Shown: positions 35,500 to 43,536 of the stretch, piece after piece | Numbering within the stretch: position 1 is the first letter of the stretch | How the letters are laid out: each line of letters begins with the position of its first letter | NCBI GenBank assembly: GCA_964553255.1 | Contig: CAZKJS010000005.1 | Coordinates: 1 to 54,573, forward strand | Direction: 5' to 3' | DNA length: 54,573 nt | DNA from: JAQUCI01 sp964553255 | GTDB taxonomy: Bacteria; Bacillota_I; Bacilli_A; Erysipelotrichales; Erysipelotrichaceae | Position numbers and translations under genes: made by a program | The notes under the pieces: generated by a model | The model's database searches: none | Told to the model about the DNA's origin: nothing | The model's input: the letters and a program-made list of their open reading frames with translations, nothing else

Positions 35500-36372
35500 A
35501 TGGAACAAGCATTTGTGATTAAAGATCTACACTTCACTTACCCATCCATGAAAAATGAAGTTATCAAAGGGATATCATTTTCAATCCAAGAAGGTGAGAT
35601 ATTTGGATTATTAGGACCATCAGGTGCTGGTAAATCAACTACACAAAAAATATTAACGCGCTTACTAAATGATTACCAAGGGGAAATCACTTATTTTAAT
35701 CGTAATCTCCGTGAGTATACAAGTGAATTTTATGATGAAATAGGAGTAGGTTTTGAAATGCCAGTGCATTTTGGCAAACTGACTGGTCTTGAGAATATGC
35801 GTTATTTCTCTTCTTTCTACAAAAAACAAGCTGATATTGAAACGTTGATGAAGCAGGTTGGTTTGTGGGAGTATCGCGATATAAAAGTAATGGAATACTC
35901 AAAAGGAATGAAAGTTCGTTTGAATTTTGTTAGATCATTACTTAATGATCCTAAGATATTATTTCTAGATGAAGTCACAAATGGACTTGATCCTAAAAAC
36001 GCCAAGATAATCAAAGATATGATCATTGATTTTAAAAAAAGTGGCAAAACTGTCTTTTTGACAACGCATTTAATGAATGATGTTGAGCAGTTATGTGATA
36101 AAGTTGGTTTTTGTATCGATGGTGAACTCCATGAAATCGCCACTGTACGTGATTTAAAGCTTAAGTATGGTAAAAAAGAAGTAAGGGTTGAATATAAGGA
36201 TCAAGAAGGAGTTCATACGCAAAGCTTCAATATGGATCATATTGGCGATAATACCGCATTTATGGAATTATTAAAACATTCAGGTCTTGAAACAATCCAT
36301 AGTGGTGAAACAAGCATGGAGGATATATTTATTAAAGTTACAGGAAGTAAACTCTATGAACAAACTGATTAA
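35500..36372 (+). CDS. ABC-2 type exporter ATPase
   Basis: A 290-residue ATPase subunit. Walker A GPSGAGKST lies near residue 40, the signature YSKGMKVRLNF near 133 departs from LSGGQ as is common in ABC-2 ATPases, Walker B is ILFLDEVTNGLDP near 153 and the switch TTHLMND near 189. The C-terminal 80 residues form the small regulatory beta domain seen in drug and lantibiotic exporters. It follows the TetR gene by 3 bp and overlaps the first permease by 17 bp. Together with two membrane proteins it should export a drug or peptide. Confidence 0.87.
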   Translation: MEQAFVIKDLHFTYPSMKNEVIKGISFSIQEGEIFGLLGPSGAGKSTTQKILTRLLNDYQGEITYFNRNLREYTSEFYDEIGVGFEMPVHFGKLTGLENMRYFSSFYKKQADIETLMKQVGLWEYRDIKVMEYSKGMKVRLNFVRSLLNDPKILFLDEVTNGLDPKNAKIIKDMIIDFKKSGKTVFLTTHLMNDVEQLCDKVGFCIDGELHEIATVRDLKLKYGKKEVRVEYKDQEGVHTQSFNMDHIGDNTAFMELLKHSGLETIHSGETSMEDIFIKVTGSKLYEQTD

Positions 36373-37075
36373 ACTTATTAAAGGTGAAATGATGCGTTTG
36401 TTTAAGTATCATATCTTAACAGTGAGTACCTTTGTGTCTTTTATCTGGTTAGCTTTATTTTTACTAGTTGATCAAGCTGAGGCACAAGAGTTAGCACCAT
36501 TATTCTTATTTGCGGATATGGCAGTTATGTCAGTTCTCTTGCTTGGAGCTTCATTCTATCTTGAAAAACAAGAGGGTACTTTAAGTGCAACATTGATGTT
36601 ACCAATCACGATTGCGGATATCTTGATTGCTAAAACAGTTGCTTCAATTGTCATGGGACTTATTTCAGCGGTTGTGTTATCGCTGGGATTGTATGTTATT
36701 TATGGTTTAGTGTTGAACTACTTGTTGTTACTACTATATGTTTTAATAACCATTACCGCAAATGCGGCTATTGGTTTCGTATTGTCATTATGGGCACGTG
36801 ATTTTAATCAACTGCTAGGATTATTAATGGCGTATATGTTTATCTTTACTCTTCCTCCCATATTTATGGCTTTTGGTATCATACCAGCTACTTATGAGAA
36901 TTATCTTATTGTCTCACCAGCTTATGGTACCTCATATTTAATGACGGCGGTAGTTAAGGGATTTGCGTTTGATGCAAAGACGATGCTTATCATCGGATAT
37001 TTGGTTGCTCTTGCTTATATATTGTTTAGGTTTGTTGTATATCCAAGATTCAAAAAGAATATCACAAGAGGTTAA
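36356..37075 (+). CDS. ABC-2 permease, first subunit
   Basis: About 239 residues with six predicted membrane helices and a short amphipathic N-terminus (MNKLIKLIKGEMMRLFKYH). The segment LEKQEGTLSATLMLPIT near 68 is the coupling-helix motif of ABC-2 permeases that contacts the ATPase. I start at ATG 36356, overlapping the ATPase gene by 17 bp; the longer frame from 36287 lies deep inside that gene. Companion to the next gene. Confidence 0.8.
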   Translation: MNKLIKLIKGEMMRLFKYHILTVSTFVSFIWLALFLLVDQAEAQELAPLFLFADMAVMSVLLLGASFYLEKQEGTLSATLMLPITIADILIAKTVASIVMGLISAVVLSLGLYVIYGLVLNYLLLLLYVLITITANAAIGFVLSLWARDFNQLLGLLMAYMFIFTLPPIFMAFGIIPATYENYLIVSPAYGTSYLMTAVVKGFAFDAKTMLIIGYLVALAYILFRFVVYPRFKKNITRG

Positions 37076-37077
37076 TC

Positions 37078-37866
37078 ATGAAAAAATACTTTAATTTATT
37101 AAAATATGAACTTAAGACTATCTATCGTGATTATTTTCAACTGGTAATGATCATATTCCCATTTGTTATACTTCTGATGGCAATTTATCTATTTCCGCTT
37201 ATCATTGATAGTTTAGCGGTAAGCCCAGAAGTGGTAAAATATGTCATAATCTTACTTGTGATCATGTTGATGTCTTTTGGTGTCTTCTTGATTGGGGCTA
37301 TGGGTTCATTCTTACTTTTAGAACACAAGGATGAAAAAACGATAAATACAATAGCGGTAACACCACTTGGTGTTAATGGGTATTTACGCTTTAAAATCGT
37401 GTATGTTTATTGTTTTGCGCTAATTAGCATTTTAATCGTATTGATTGGATTAAAGCTTTTCGCAAAAGATTATTATATGATCAATGGCGTTAGTATCTTT
37501 GATAATTTAAGTTATGTTATGATAATCGCTCACTCAATTGTGGCTGCTTTGGTAGCTCCTGCTTTATCGCTATTACAAGCAACTTTTGCGAATAATAAGA
37601 TTGAAGGCTTTGCGATCATGAAGTTTAGTAGTATGATAGCGATGGCACCAATGATCATGGTCATGGATACGTTTCGCGGAAAGTTACAATACGTTTTGGG
37701 TGTATTTCCCAATTTCTGGGCAATTAAAGCAATCGTAAATGTTATTTATCCTAACAACGATCCATCAAACATGTCGTTTTATCTTTACTTGTTGTTTGGG
37801 TTAATACTCAGTTTCTTAGTTTTAACATTATGTTATCGAATGTTTAAAAAGAAGGTTATATATTAA
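37078..37866 (+). CDS. ABC-2 permease, second subunit
   Basis: A 262-residue membrane protein with six hydrophobic segments. LLEHKDEKTINTIAVTPLG near residue 80 is the coupling-helix motif matching that of the previous subunit, and the protein has the same length and topology, so the two permeases probably heterodimerise. It starts 2 bp after the upstream stop. A terminator overlaps its end, closing the TetR operon. Confidence 0.82.
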   Translation: MKKYFNLLKYELKTIYRDYFQLVMIIFPFVILLMAIYLFPLIIDSLAVSPEVVKYVIILLVIMLMSFGVFLIGAMGSFLLLEHKDEKTINTIAVTPLGVNGYLRFKIVYVYCFALISILIVLIGLKLFAKDYYMINGVSIFDNLSYVMIIAHSIVAALVAPALSLLQATFANNKIEGFAIMKFSSMIAMAPMIMVMDTFRGKLQYVLGVFPNFWAIKAIVNVIYPNNDPSNMSFYLYLLFGLILSFLVLTLCYRMFKKKVIY

Positions 37867-37891
37867 AGGGCTACTAATAAGCCCTTTTTCT
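37865..37891. terminator. Terminator between ABC-2 operon and znuB
   Basis: AAGGGCT / AGCCCTT pairs over 7 bp around ACTAATA and is followed by TTTCTTTG. It lies between convergent genes and may work in both directions. Confidence 0.8.
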
Positions 37892-38686
37892 TTGTTTTAT
37901 CTTTAAAGCGAGTATTACGACCATTAATGTAAATACAGACACCAAAGCTGTAAAACCACCAGGAGCAACATTTAAATAATACGCAGCTACAAGACCAATC
38001 AAGATATCAAATAAACTAAAAAAGATTGATAACAAAAGAGTGATCTTAAAGCCTTTCTTAAACTGTAATGCGGTCGCTACTGGTAAAGCAATCATTGAAC
38101 TTAATACTAGAACACCAACAATACGAATTGAAACGGCAATAGTTGCAGCAACTAATAATGAGAAAATATAATTTAACATCTTGACTTTGACACCAACGAT
38201 AATCGCTGTATCCTCATCAAAGGCGCTATAGAGTAATTGATGATAAAGAAAGATGAGACTCAATACTGATATCATACTTAATATAAATACTAATAACATA
38301 TCGGTAGTATTTACAGTTAAGATCGAACCAAACATGAAAGCATCAGCGTTTCTTTTTAACTGTCCAGAACTGATTATGGTAATTGCCACACCCACACCAA
38401 GCGCCAAAACGATTGTTAATATCAAATCACGGTATTTCTTGAAGTAATTTCGTAAAGACTCAATTAAAACACCACTTAAAGCAGTAAAGATAAAAGCACC
38501 TAAAATTGGATTAAAGCCAAATAGAAGTGCAATGGTAACTCCTGCTAGTGAAGCATGAGAAAGCGTATCTCCAATCATGGATTGTCTTCTTAATACTAAG
38601 AAGATACCAATACATGGACATAGGATGGCGATAAAAAAAGAAACGAATAAAGCATTTTGCATGAATGTGTAATTAAATATTGTCAT
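37874..38686 (-). CDS. znuB: Zinc ABC transporter permease (ZnuB-like)
   Basis: Membrane permease of the metal ABC-3 family, about 270 residues with eight to nine helices. The opening LFVSFFIAILCPCIGIFLVLRRQSMIGDTLSHASLAGV is the family signature (quoted parts: LRRQSMIGDTLSHAS). It also has GFNPILGAF and VRIVGVLVLSSMIALPVATAL typical of ZnuB/AdcB/MntB. The start I use (ATG 38686) overlaps the ATPase gene by 14 bp; an ATG at 38662 is possible, and the frame from 38737 lies too deep in that gene. Zinc specificity is inferred from the neighbouring His-rich binding protein. Confidence 0.85.
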   Translation of the reverse strand: MTIFNYTFMQNALFVSFFIAILCPCIGIFLVLRRQSMIGDTLSHASLAGVTIALLFGFNPILGAFIFTALSGVLIESLRNYFKKYRDLILTIVLALGVGVAITIISSGQLKRNADAFMFGSILTVNTTDMLLVFILSMISVLSLIFLYHQLLYSAFDEDTAIIVGVKVKMLNYIFSLLVAATIAVSIRIVGVLVLSSMIALPVATALQFKKGFKITLLLSIFFSLFDILIGLVAAYYLNVAPGGFTALVSVFTLMVVILALKIKQRKRAY

Positions 38687-39350
38687 TGGTGGGAATTCGC
38701 TTTCTTTCGTATTCTTCAGTATATTTCTTTGGATCACAAAAATGACCTTTTCCTTCAGCTAAATGATATATGATTGAAGAGTAAGTGATTGCTGCTTGAA
38801 TATTGTGTTCTACTGCTATAACGGTGATCTTATGATGTTGATTTAAATGCTTGATCAATCGATAAATATCTTTTTGGGATTCGACATCAATGCCGGTTGA
38901 TGGTTCATCTAGAATTAATATATCAGGGTTTCCCATCAACGCTCTTGTGATCATTACTTTCTGTTGTTGTCCACCAGATAAATCACCAATAAGGGTATTG
39001 GCTTTATCTTCAAGCTTAACAATTGATAGTTGATTGTTTATGATACTTTTATCGTTTATCTTTAATAGATGACGATAAGAATCAAGTAATTCATAGACAG
39101 TGATTGGAAATCCTGACATTGTAGCTTCGCTTTTTTGCGGTACATAACCTACATTGTTTGTATTAAGTTTAATATAGCCGGTATTTGGCTTAATAAAACC
39201 AAGCATTAAGCGCAACAAGGTGGTCTTACCGCTACCATTTTCTCCAAGTATCGATACATACTCACCATCATTGATCGTAAAATAAAGATGATTTAAAATA
39301 CAAGGTTTAGATTGATCATAAGTAAAGCATAAATCTTCGGCTTTAATCAT
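38673..39350 (-). CDS. znuC: Zinc ABC transporter ATPase (ZnuC-like)
   Basis: A 225-residue ATPase: Walker A GENGSGKTT near 36, Q-loop VPQKSEA near 71, signature LSGGQQQKVMIARAL-like (read here LSGGQQQKVMITRAL) near 125, Walker B ILILDEPSTGID near 145 and switch AVEHN near 177. It pairs with the downstream permease, and a substrate-binding lipoprotein is divergent. The intergenic region holds a palindrome that probably serves as metal-dependent operator for both directions; TATAAT on the minus strand (39389-39394) is a plausible -10 for this gene. Confidence 0.87.
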   Translation of the reverse strand: MIKAEDLCFTYDQSKPCILNHLYFTINDGEYVSILGENGSGKTTLLRLMLGFIKPNTGYIKLNTNNVGYVPQKSEATMSGFPITVYELLDSYRHLLKINDKSIINNQLSIVKLEDKANTLIGDLSGGQQQKVMITRALMGNPDILILDEPSTGIDVESQKDIYRLIKHLNQHHKITVIAVEHNIQAAITYSSIIYHLAEGKGHFCDPKKYTEEYERKRIPTNDNI

Positions 39351-39380
39351 TGAGCGGCTCCTTTACAGTGATAACATCTC

Positions 39381-39435
39381 TTGACTTTATTATACAACAA
39401 TCTTAGAATATTTAATAGATGCAAATGATTTGCAT
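39381..39435 (+). promoter_or_regulatory. znuA promoter with 17-bp palindromic operator
   Basis: TTGACT (39381-39386), 17-bp spacer and TAGAAT (39404-39409) make a fair promoter. At 39419-39435, ATGCAAATGATTTGCAT is a perfect inverted repeat (8-bp arms, one central G) over the expected transcription start. A Fur-family zinc sensor (Zur) is the natural candidate, since such sites are AT-rich dyads, but the arm sequence differs from the Bacillus Zur box. Confidence 0.7.
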
Positions 39436-39453
39436 TTAAATGGAGGGTAATAA

Positions 39454-40404
39454 ATGATAAAGAAAGTAATTGTTACTTTTATGACTATATTAGTGTTATT
39501 AATAACAACATCGTGTACAAAAAATCCAACGGTTGAAAACAACGATAAAATGATTGTTGTTGTTGTAACATTTGATGCTATGTATGAACTAACAAAAGCG
39601 ATAGCACAAGATAAAGTAGTGATAACAACAATGATTCCAACTGGTATTGAACCACATGATTTTGAACCTAAAGCAAAAGATATGGCAATGTTGAATACGG
39701 CAAATCTATTTGTATACAATGGTGTAGAAATGGAGTCGTGGGTAGATAAGACACTAGCAGCTGTAAGTAACGATGAGCTTGTTGTTGTAGAAGTTTCTTT
39801 GAATGTTGAGTTGATTCCAATAAGCGACGACCACCATGATGATCATGATGATGAGCATCATGATGAAGAGAATGAAGAAGAGCATCATCATCATGGTGAG
39901 TATGATCCTCATGTTTGGTTGAGTTTACCAGCAGTTAAAGTTCAAGCATATAATATTAAAGAGGCTTTAGTTATGATAGATCAGGATAATGCTGCTTTTT
40001 ATCAAGATAATTATGATCAATTCATATTGGATGTTGATTCGCTTTATCAAGAATATCAAGAAAAATTTTCAATGATATCAGATCGTCATTTTGTAACGAG
40101 TCATGCGGCTTTTAGTTATCTAGCAGCTGATTTTGATTTGATACAAAATAGTGTAACTAATGTATTTGCTGAAGGCGAACCTACCGCTAAACAATTAGCG
40201 GAACTAGTAGAGTATTGTCGTGAACATAATGTAAAAACTATTTTCACTGAAAAAATGGGTAATACTGCAATATCAGAGACACTCGCAAATGAGGTGGGAG
40301 CTAAGGTTGTTAAGATATATACTATTGAGACGCCGGAAGATAATTTGAGTTATCTTGAAAGAATGAGTCTTAACTTAAGTGCATTATATGAGAGTATGAA
40401 TTAA
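39454..40404 (+). CDS. znuA: Zinc-binding lipoprotein (ZnuA/AdcA-like)
   Basis: A 316-residue substrate-binding protein. The signal peptide ends LLITTSC, giving a lipidated Cys 22 on the outer face of the membrane. Metal ligands of the cluster A-I family are visible: GIEPHDFEPKAKD (His 72), the pair HVWLSLP after the loop (His near 155), VTSHAAFSYLA (His near 217) and a C-terminal acidic ligand in VVKIYTIE. Between helices lies a His/Asp-rich loop (about residues 127-150) characteristic of zinc rather than manganese binders. GGAGGG precedes the ATG. It is divergent from znuCB and completes the uptake system. Confidence 0.88.
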   Translation: MIKKVIVTFMTILVLLITTSCTKNPTVENNDKMIVVVVTFDAMYELTKAIAQDKVVITTMIPTGIEPHDFEPKAKDMAMLNTANLFVYNGVEMESWVDKTLAAVSNDELVVVEVSLNVELIPISDDHHDDHDDEHHDEENEEEHHHHGEYDPHVWLSLPAVKVQAYNIKEALVMIDQDNAAFYQDNYDQFILDVDSLYQEYQEKFSMISDRHFVTSHAAFSYLAADFDLIQNSVTNVFAEGEPTAKQLAELVEYCREHNVKTIFTEKMGNTAISETLANEVGAKVVKIYTIETPEDNLSYLERMSLNLSALYESMN

Positions 40405-40432
40405 GGACAAGCGTGAGTTTGTCTTTTTTAGT
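40405..40432. terminator. Terminator between znuA and the glycosylase gene
   Basis: GGACAA and TTTGTC flank a short GCGTGAG centre, followed by TTTTTT. A modest stem between convergent genes. Confidence 0.55.
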
Positions 40433-41033
40433 TTCCTTCTTTAGCTAAAGCCCATAAGTATAGACTTGCTGTTGAGTTGTATGGAGAATATTTTAAGCGA
40501 CACTGTTCAAAAAAAGCTTTATCTATATTATCTTTATTATACAAAACACGCATACCACGATGAATAGCCAGATCATTATAACTAAGAACATCAGGTCGTT
40601 GTAAAGAGAATATCAATAGCATCTCAGCAGTCCAAACGCCAATACCTTTAAAAGTGATCAATCTTGCGATAATTTCTTGATCAGACATTGATTTAAGATC
40701 ACTGATAAAAGAAGGATTGGTAATTACATGTTGGGTGATGTTTTTAATATAGTTGACTTTGCGAAAACTAATACCAATTTTTTGTAGTTGCTCATCGTTT
40801 AGTTGAAGTATCGTTTGTGGGTTAACGTCTTTAACGATTGTAGTTAAACGCTGCCATATTGTTTGATGAGCACTTGTTGAGATTTGCTGACCTATTATAT
40901 TAAATAGCAAAGATAAATATAGATCACTATTTACCAAACGTTCAATTTTACCGATTCTTGTGATTACTGCTTTAAGTTGGGGATCAACTTTTTTTAGATG
41001 AGTAATCGCTTCCTTCTTGATCTCAAAGTACAT
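40428..41033 (-). CDS. DNA-3-methyladenine glycosylase II (AlkA-type)
   Basis: A 201-residue base-excision repair glycosylase of the HhH-GPD fold. The helix-hairpin-helix reads LITFKGIGVWTAEMLLIF near residue 125, and the catalytic Asp lies in LSYNDLAIHRGMRVLY near 150. SLLFNIIGQQISTSAHQTIWQRL near 45 (seen in parts LFNIIGQQIST) is the usual first helix pair. It removes alkylated bases such as 3-methyladenine. It is shorter than E. coli AlkA (about 282) because the N-terminal beta domain is absent, as in many Bacillota homologues. Confidence 0.85.
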   Translation of the reverse strand: MYFEIKKEAITHLKKVDPQLKAVITRIGKIERLVNSDLYLSLLFNIIGQQISTSAHQTIWQRLTTIVKDVNPQTILQLNDEQLQKIGISFRKVNYIKNITQHVITNPSFISDLKSMSDQEIIARLITFKGIGVWTAEMLLIFSLQRPDVLSYNDLAIHRGMRVLYNKDNIDKAFFEQCRLKYSPYNSTASLYLWALAKEGN

Positions 41034-41112
41034 ATAGTTACCTCTTAATATATAAGTATAATAACATTATTTTGATCCAAATAAAAAAACCGTTATCGGT
41101 TTATTCTTTCAT

Positions 41113-41203
41113 TGGCGGAGAAAGAGGGATTCGAACCCTCGCTAGCCTTGCGACTACTGCTGGTTTTCGAAACCAGTCCCTTCAGCCACTTGGGTATTTC
41201 TCC
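41113..41203 (-). tRNA. tRNA-Ser(CGA)
   Basis: On the minus strand: acceptor GGAGAAA pairs with TTTCTCC, then G and an encoded CCA. The anticodon arm is CTGGT-TTCGAAA-ACCAG with anticodon CGA (reads UCG). A long variable arm and the T arm GAGGG-TTCGAAT-CCCTC confirm a class II serine tRNA. The cloverleaf is complete. Confidence 0.95.
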
Positions 41204-41481
41204 GTAGCCCCTATATAATAAATCGAAAGGCTAACAAAAGACAATAAGTTTTGTAAATTTTTGTGCAAATCGTTTATTAATTGTAAATCATGATTGATTA
41301 TTGAAAGAAATTAGAGGTATAAAATATGATCTGAAATTGACAAAAGGAATATTTTAAATGAGAGTTGTGTGAAAAATGAAACAATTTACAGTACTGAAAA
41401 ACTTGACTTTTAGTATTGATAATATACAATTAAAGAATGAAAGTATGATTTGATCATATATTCAAAACAGGAGGAAATAGA

Positions 41482-43446
41482 ATGAAAAAGATTTTGATTT
41501 TATTTGTCACTGTTTTACTAGCAACAGGTCTATTTGCTTGTACAGGTGGAGATAAACCTACTGAAAAAGCATCTGAAGATTTCTTGTATGTATACAGTGC
41601 TGACGTTCAGACTTTTGATTATACTATAACTCAAAATGCATCTGATCATGAAGTCAACGCAAACCTAGTTGATGGACTTCTTGAAAACGATGTTTATGGT
41701 GACTACGTTGGAGCAATCGCTGAAACGTGGTCAGCAAATGAGGATAGTACCGTATGGACATTTAACCTAAGACAAGGAGCAAAATGGGTTACTGCAACTG
41801 GTGAGGAATATGCAGAAGTAACAGCCAACGATTTCGTTACTGGATTACGTCATGCTGCTGAATTTAATTCAGAAACGATTGCCGTTGTAAAGAGCTCAAT
41901 TAAAAATCTTGCTGCTTATATCGATGGTACTGTCGCATGGGAAGAAGTAGGTATTGAAGCTAGTGATGACTATACTTTAGTTTATACACTAGAAAAACCT
42001 GAACCTTATTTCTATACAAAAACAACTTATTCAATTTTGTATCCAATCAATCAAGCATTCTTAGAATCAAAGGGTGTAGGCTGTCAATTAGGTGCAGCTG
42101 ATACAACTCAATGTGATTTTGGCAATGCAAGTAGCAATGATAATATCCTTTATAATGGTGGATATATAGTGGCTTCTAACGTTTCAAAATCAGAAATTAA
42201 GTTAACAAAGAACCCTTCATATTGGGATGCTGAAAATGTGTTCATCGAAAATGTAACTTGGGTATATGATGATGGAAGTGATCCTTCATCAACAGTTATT
42301 GGTTTTGAAGGTAGTGGATATTCTCAGGCTGTATTATTAACTAGTGGAGATAATTTCGGCACTTATATGGAGAAATATGAAACTAACGCTTATACCGGTC
42401 TACCAAATGCTTACTCATTTGGCATTAACTTTAACTTCAATCGTAAGTCATTTGAATTTACAGAAAAGACTGATAAACAAATTGCGGATACTGAGTTAGC
42501 TCTTCAAAACAAAAACTTCCGTTTAGCAATTTTATTAGCATTTGACCGTGTAACATATTTATCACAGAACTTGATGCCCGAAATTGCATTAGCTGCAATT
42601 CGCAACACATGGACACCTTACACGTTCTTGACTGTTGATGGACAACCTTATGGTTCGGTTGTTGAAGACAAATTGGCAGAAACAGATTTTCCAATTACTG
42701 ATGCAGATTTAAAAGAGGGTGTTGATACTTATTATAACGTTGAGTTAGCTCAACAATATATGGCTTTAGCTGTTGAAGAATTGACAGCCCAAGGTGTTGA
42801 ATTCCCTATTGTATTAGATCATTTTGCCGCTGAAGCAAGTAAATCACAAGTTGCTCAAGCAGCATCATTAAAACAATTGTTGGAAACAAATTTAGCAGGA
42901 TTTGTTGAAGTTAGATCATGGTTACATGATACTGACACATATTATGGAATGTCTTATTACGCAGTAGATTCATATGATTGTGATTGGGACATTAACACTT
43001 CGACAGGTTGGGGAGCTGATTATCAGGATCCTAAAACATATTTGAATATATTCTCAATTGTAGATGGTGATGTATTGTACTCATCAATGGGCTTAGAATT
43101 CTACGGAAGTGATACTGCAGAAAACGATGCTGCAATTGAAAATGTTGGACTAGTTGAATATCAAGCTTTACTTGAAGCAGCTGATGCTATAGTTGATGAT
43201 AATAATGCAAGATATGAAGCTTATGCCAAAGCAGAAGCATATTTGATCTCCAATGCTTTATTAGTACCAGTTCAAACACAATCGGGTGCTGTTAACTACA
43301 GAATCTCAAGAATTGAGCCGTTTACAAAACAATATAGTCAATCGGGTATTTGTGGATACAAATTTAAAGGCATGAAAATTGGAACTGAAATTGTAAATGC
43401 TGCTGATTACTATGCTGAAAGAGACAACTGGTTAAGTCACGAATAG
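41482..43446 (+). CDS. oppA: Oligopeptide ABC transporter substrate-binding lipoprotein
   Basis: A 654-residue extracytoplasmic solute-binding protein of family 5. The signal peptide ends LLATGLFAC, so Cys 20 is lipidated. Family features are DPVTFDYTITQN-like VQTFDYTITQN near 42, LVDGLLENDVYGDYVGAIAETW near 62 (part of the SBP_bac_5 entry), WTFNLRQGAKW near 92 and GWGADYQDPKTYLNIF near 510. It captures peptides for the permease encoded next. AGGAGG precedes the ATG. A strong stem-loop follows the gene before oppB, which may stabilise or partly terminate its message. Confidence 0.88.
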   Translation: MKKILILFVTVLLATGLFACTGGDKPTEKASEDFLYVYSADVQTFDYTITQNASDHEVNANLVDGLLENDVYGDYVGAIAETWSANEDSTVWTFNLRQGAKWVTATGEEYAEVTANDFVTGLRHAAEFNSETIAVVKSSIKNLAAYIDGTVAWEEVGIEASDDYTLVYTLEKPEPYFYTKTTYSILYPINQAFLESKGVGCQLGAADTTQCDFGNASSNDNILYNGGYIVASNVSKSEIKLTKNPSYWDAENVFIENVTWVYDDGSDPSSTVIGFEGSGYSQAVLLTSGDNFGTYMEKYETNAYTGLPNAYSFGINFNFNRKSFEFTEKTDKQIADTELALQNKNFRLAILLAFDRVTYLSQNLMPEIALAAIRNTWTPYTFLTVDGQPYGSVVEDKLAETDFPITDADLKEGVDTYYNVELAQQYMALAVEELTAQGVEFPIVLDHFAAEASKSQVAQAASLKQLLETNLAGFVEVRSWLHDTDTYYGMSYYAVDSYDCDWDINTSTGWGADYQDPKTYLNIFSIVDGDVLYSSMGLEFYGSDTAENDAAIENVGLVEYQALLEAADAIVDDNNARYEAYAKAEAYLISNALLVPVQTQSGAVNYRISRIEPFTKQYSQSGICGYKFKGMKIGTEIVNAADYYAERDNWLSHE

Positions 43447-43480
43447 TATTTTGATAAAATAGATTTATCATAAAAGTTTA

Positions 43481-43519
43481 GCAATTAGGAAAACAAGTGA
43501 TTTCCTAATTGCTTTCATT
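43481..43519 (+). terminator. Intra-operon stem-loop between oppA and oppB
   Basis: GCAATTAGGAAA / TTTCCTAATTGC is a perfect 12-bp stem around an 8-base loop, followed by TTTCATT. As a leaky terminator or 3'-end stabiliser it would give more OppA than OppBCDF, the usual stoichiometry for binding proteins. Confidence 0.75.
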
Positions 43520-43536
43520 GATTGGAGGATTAACGC

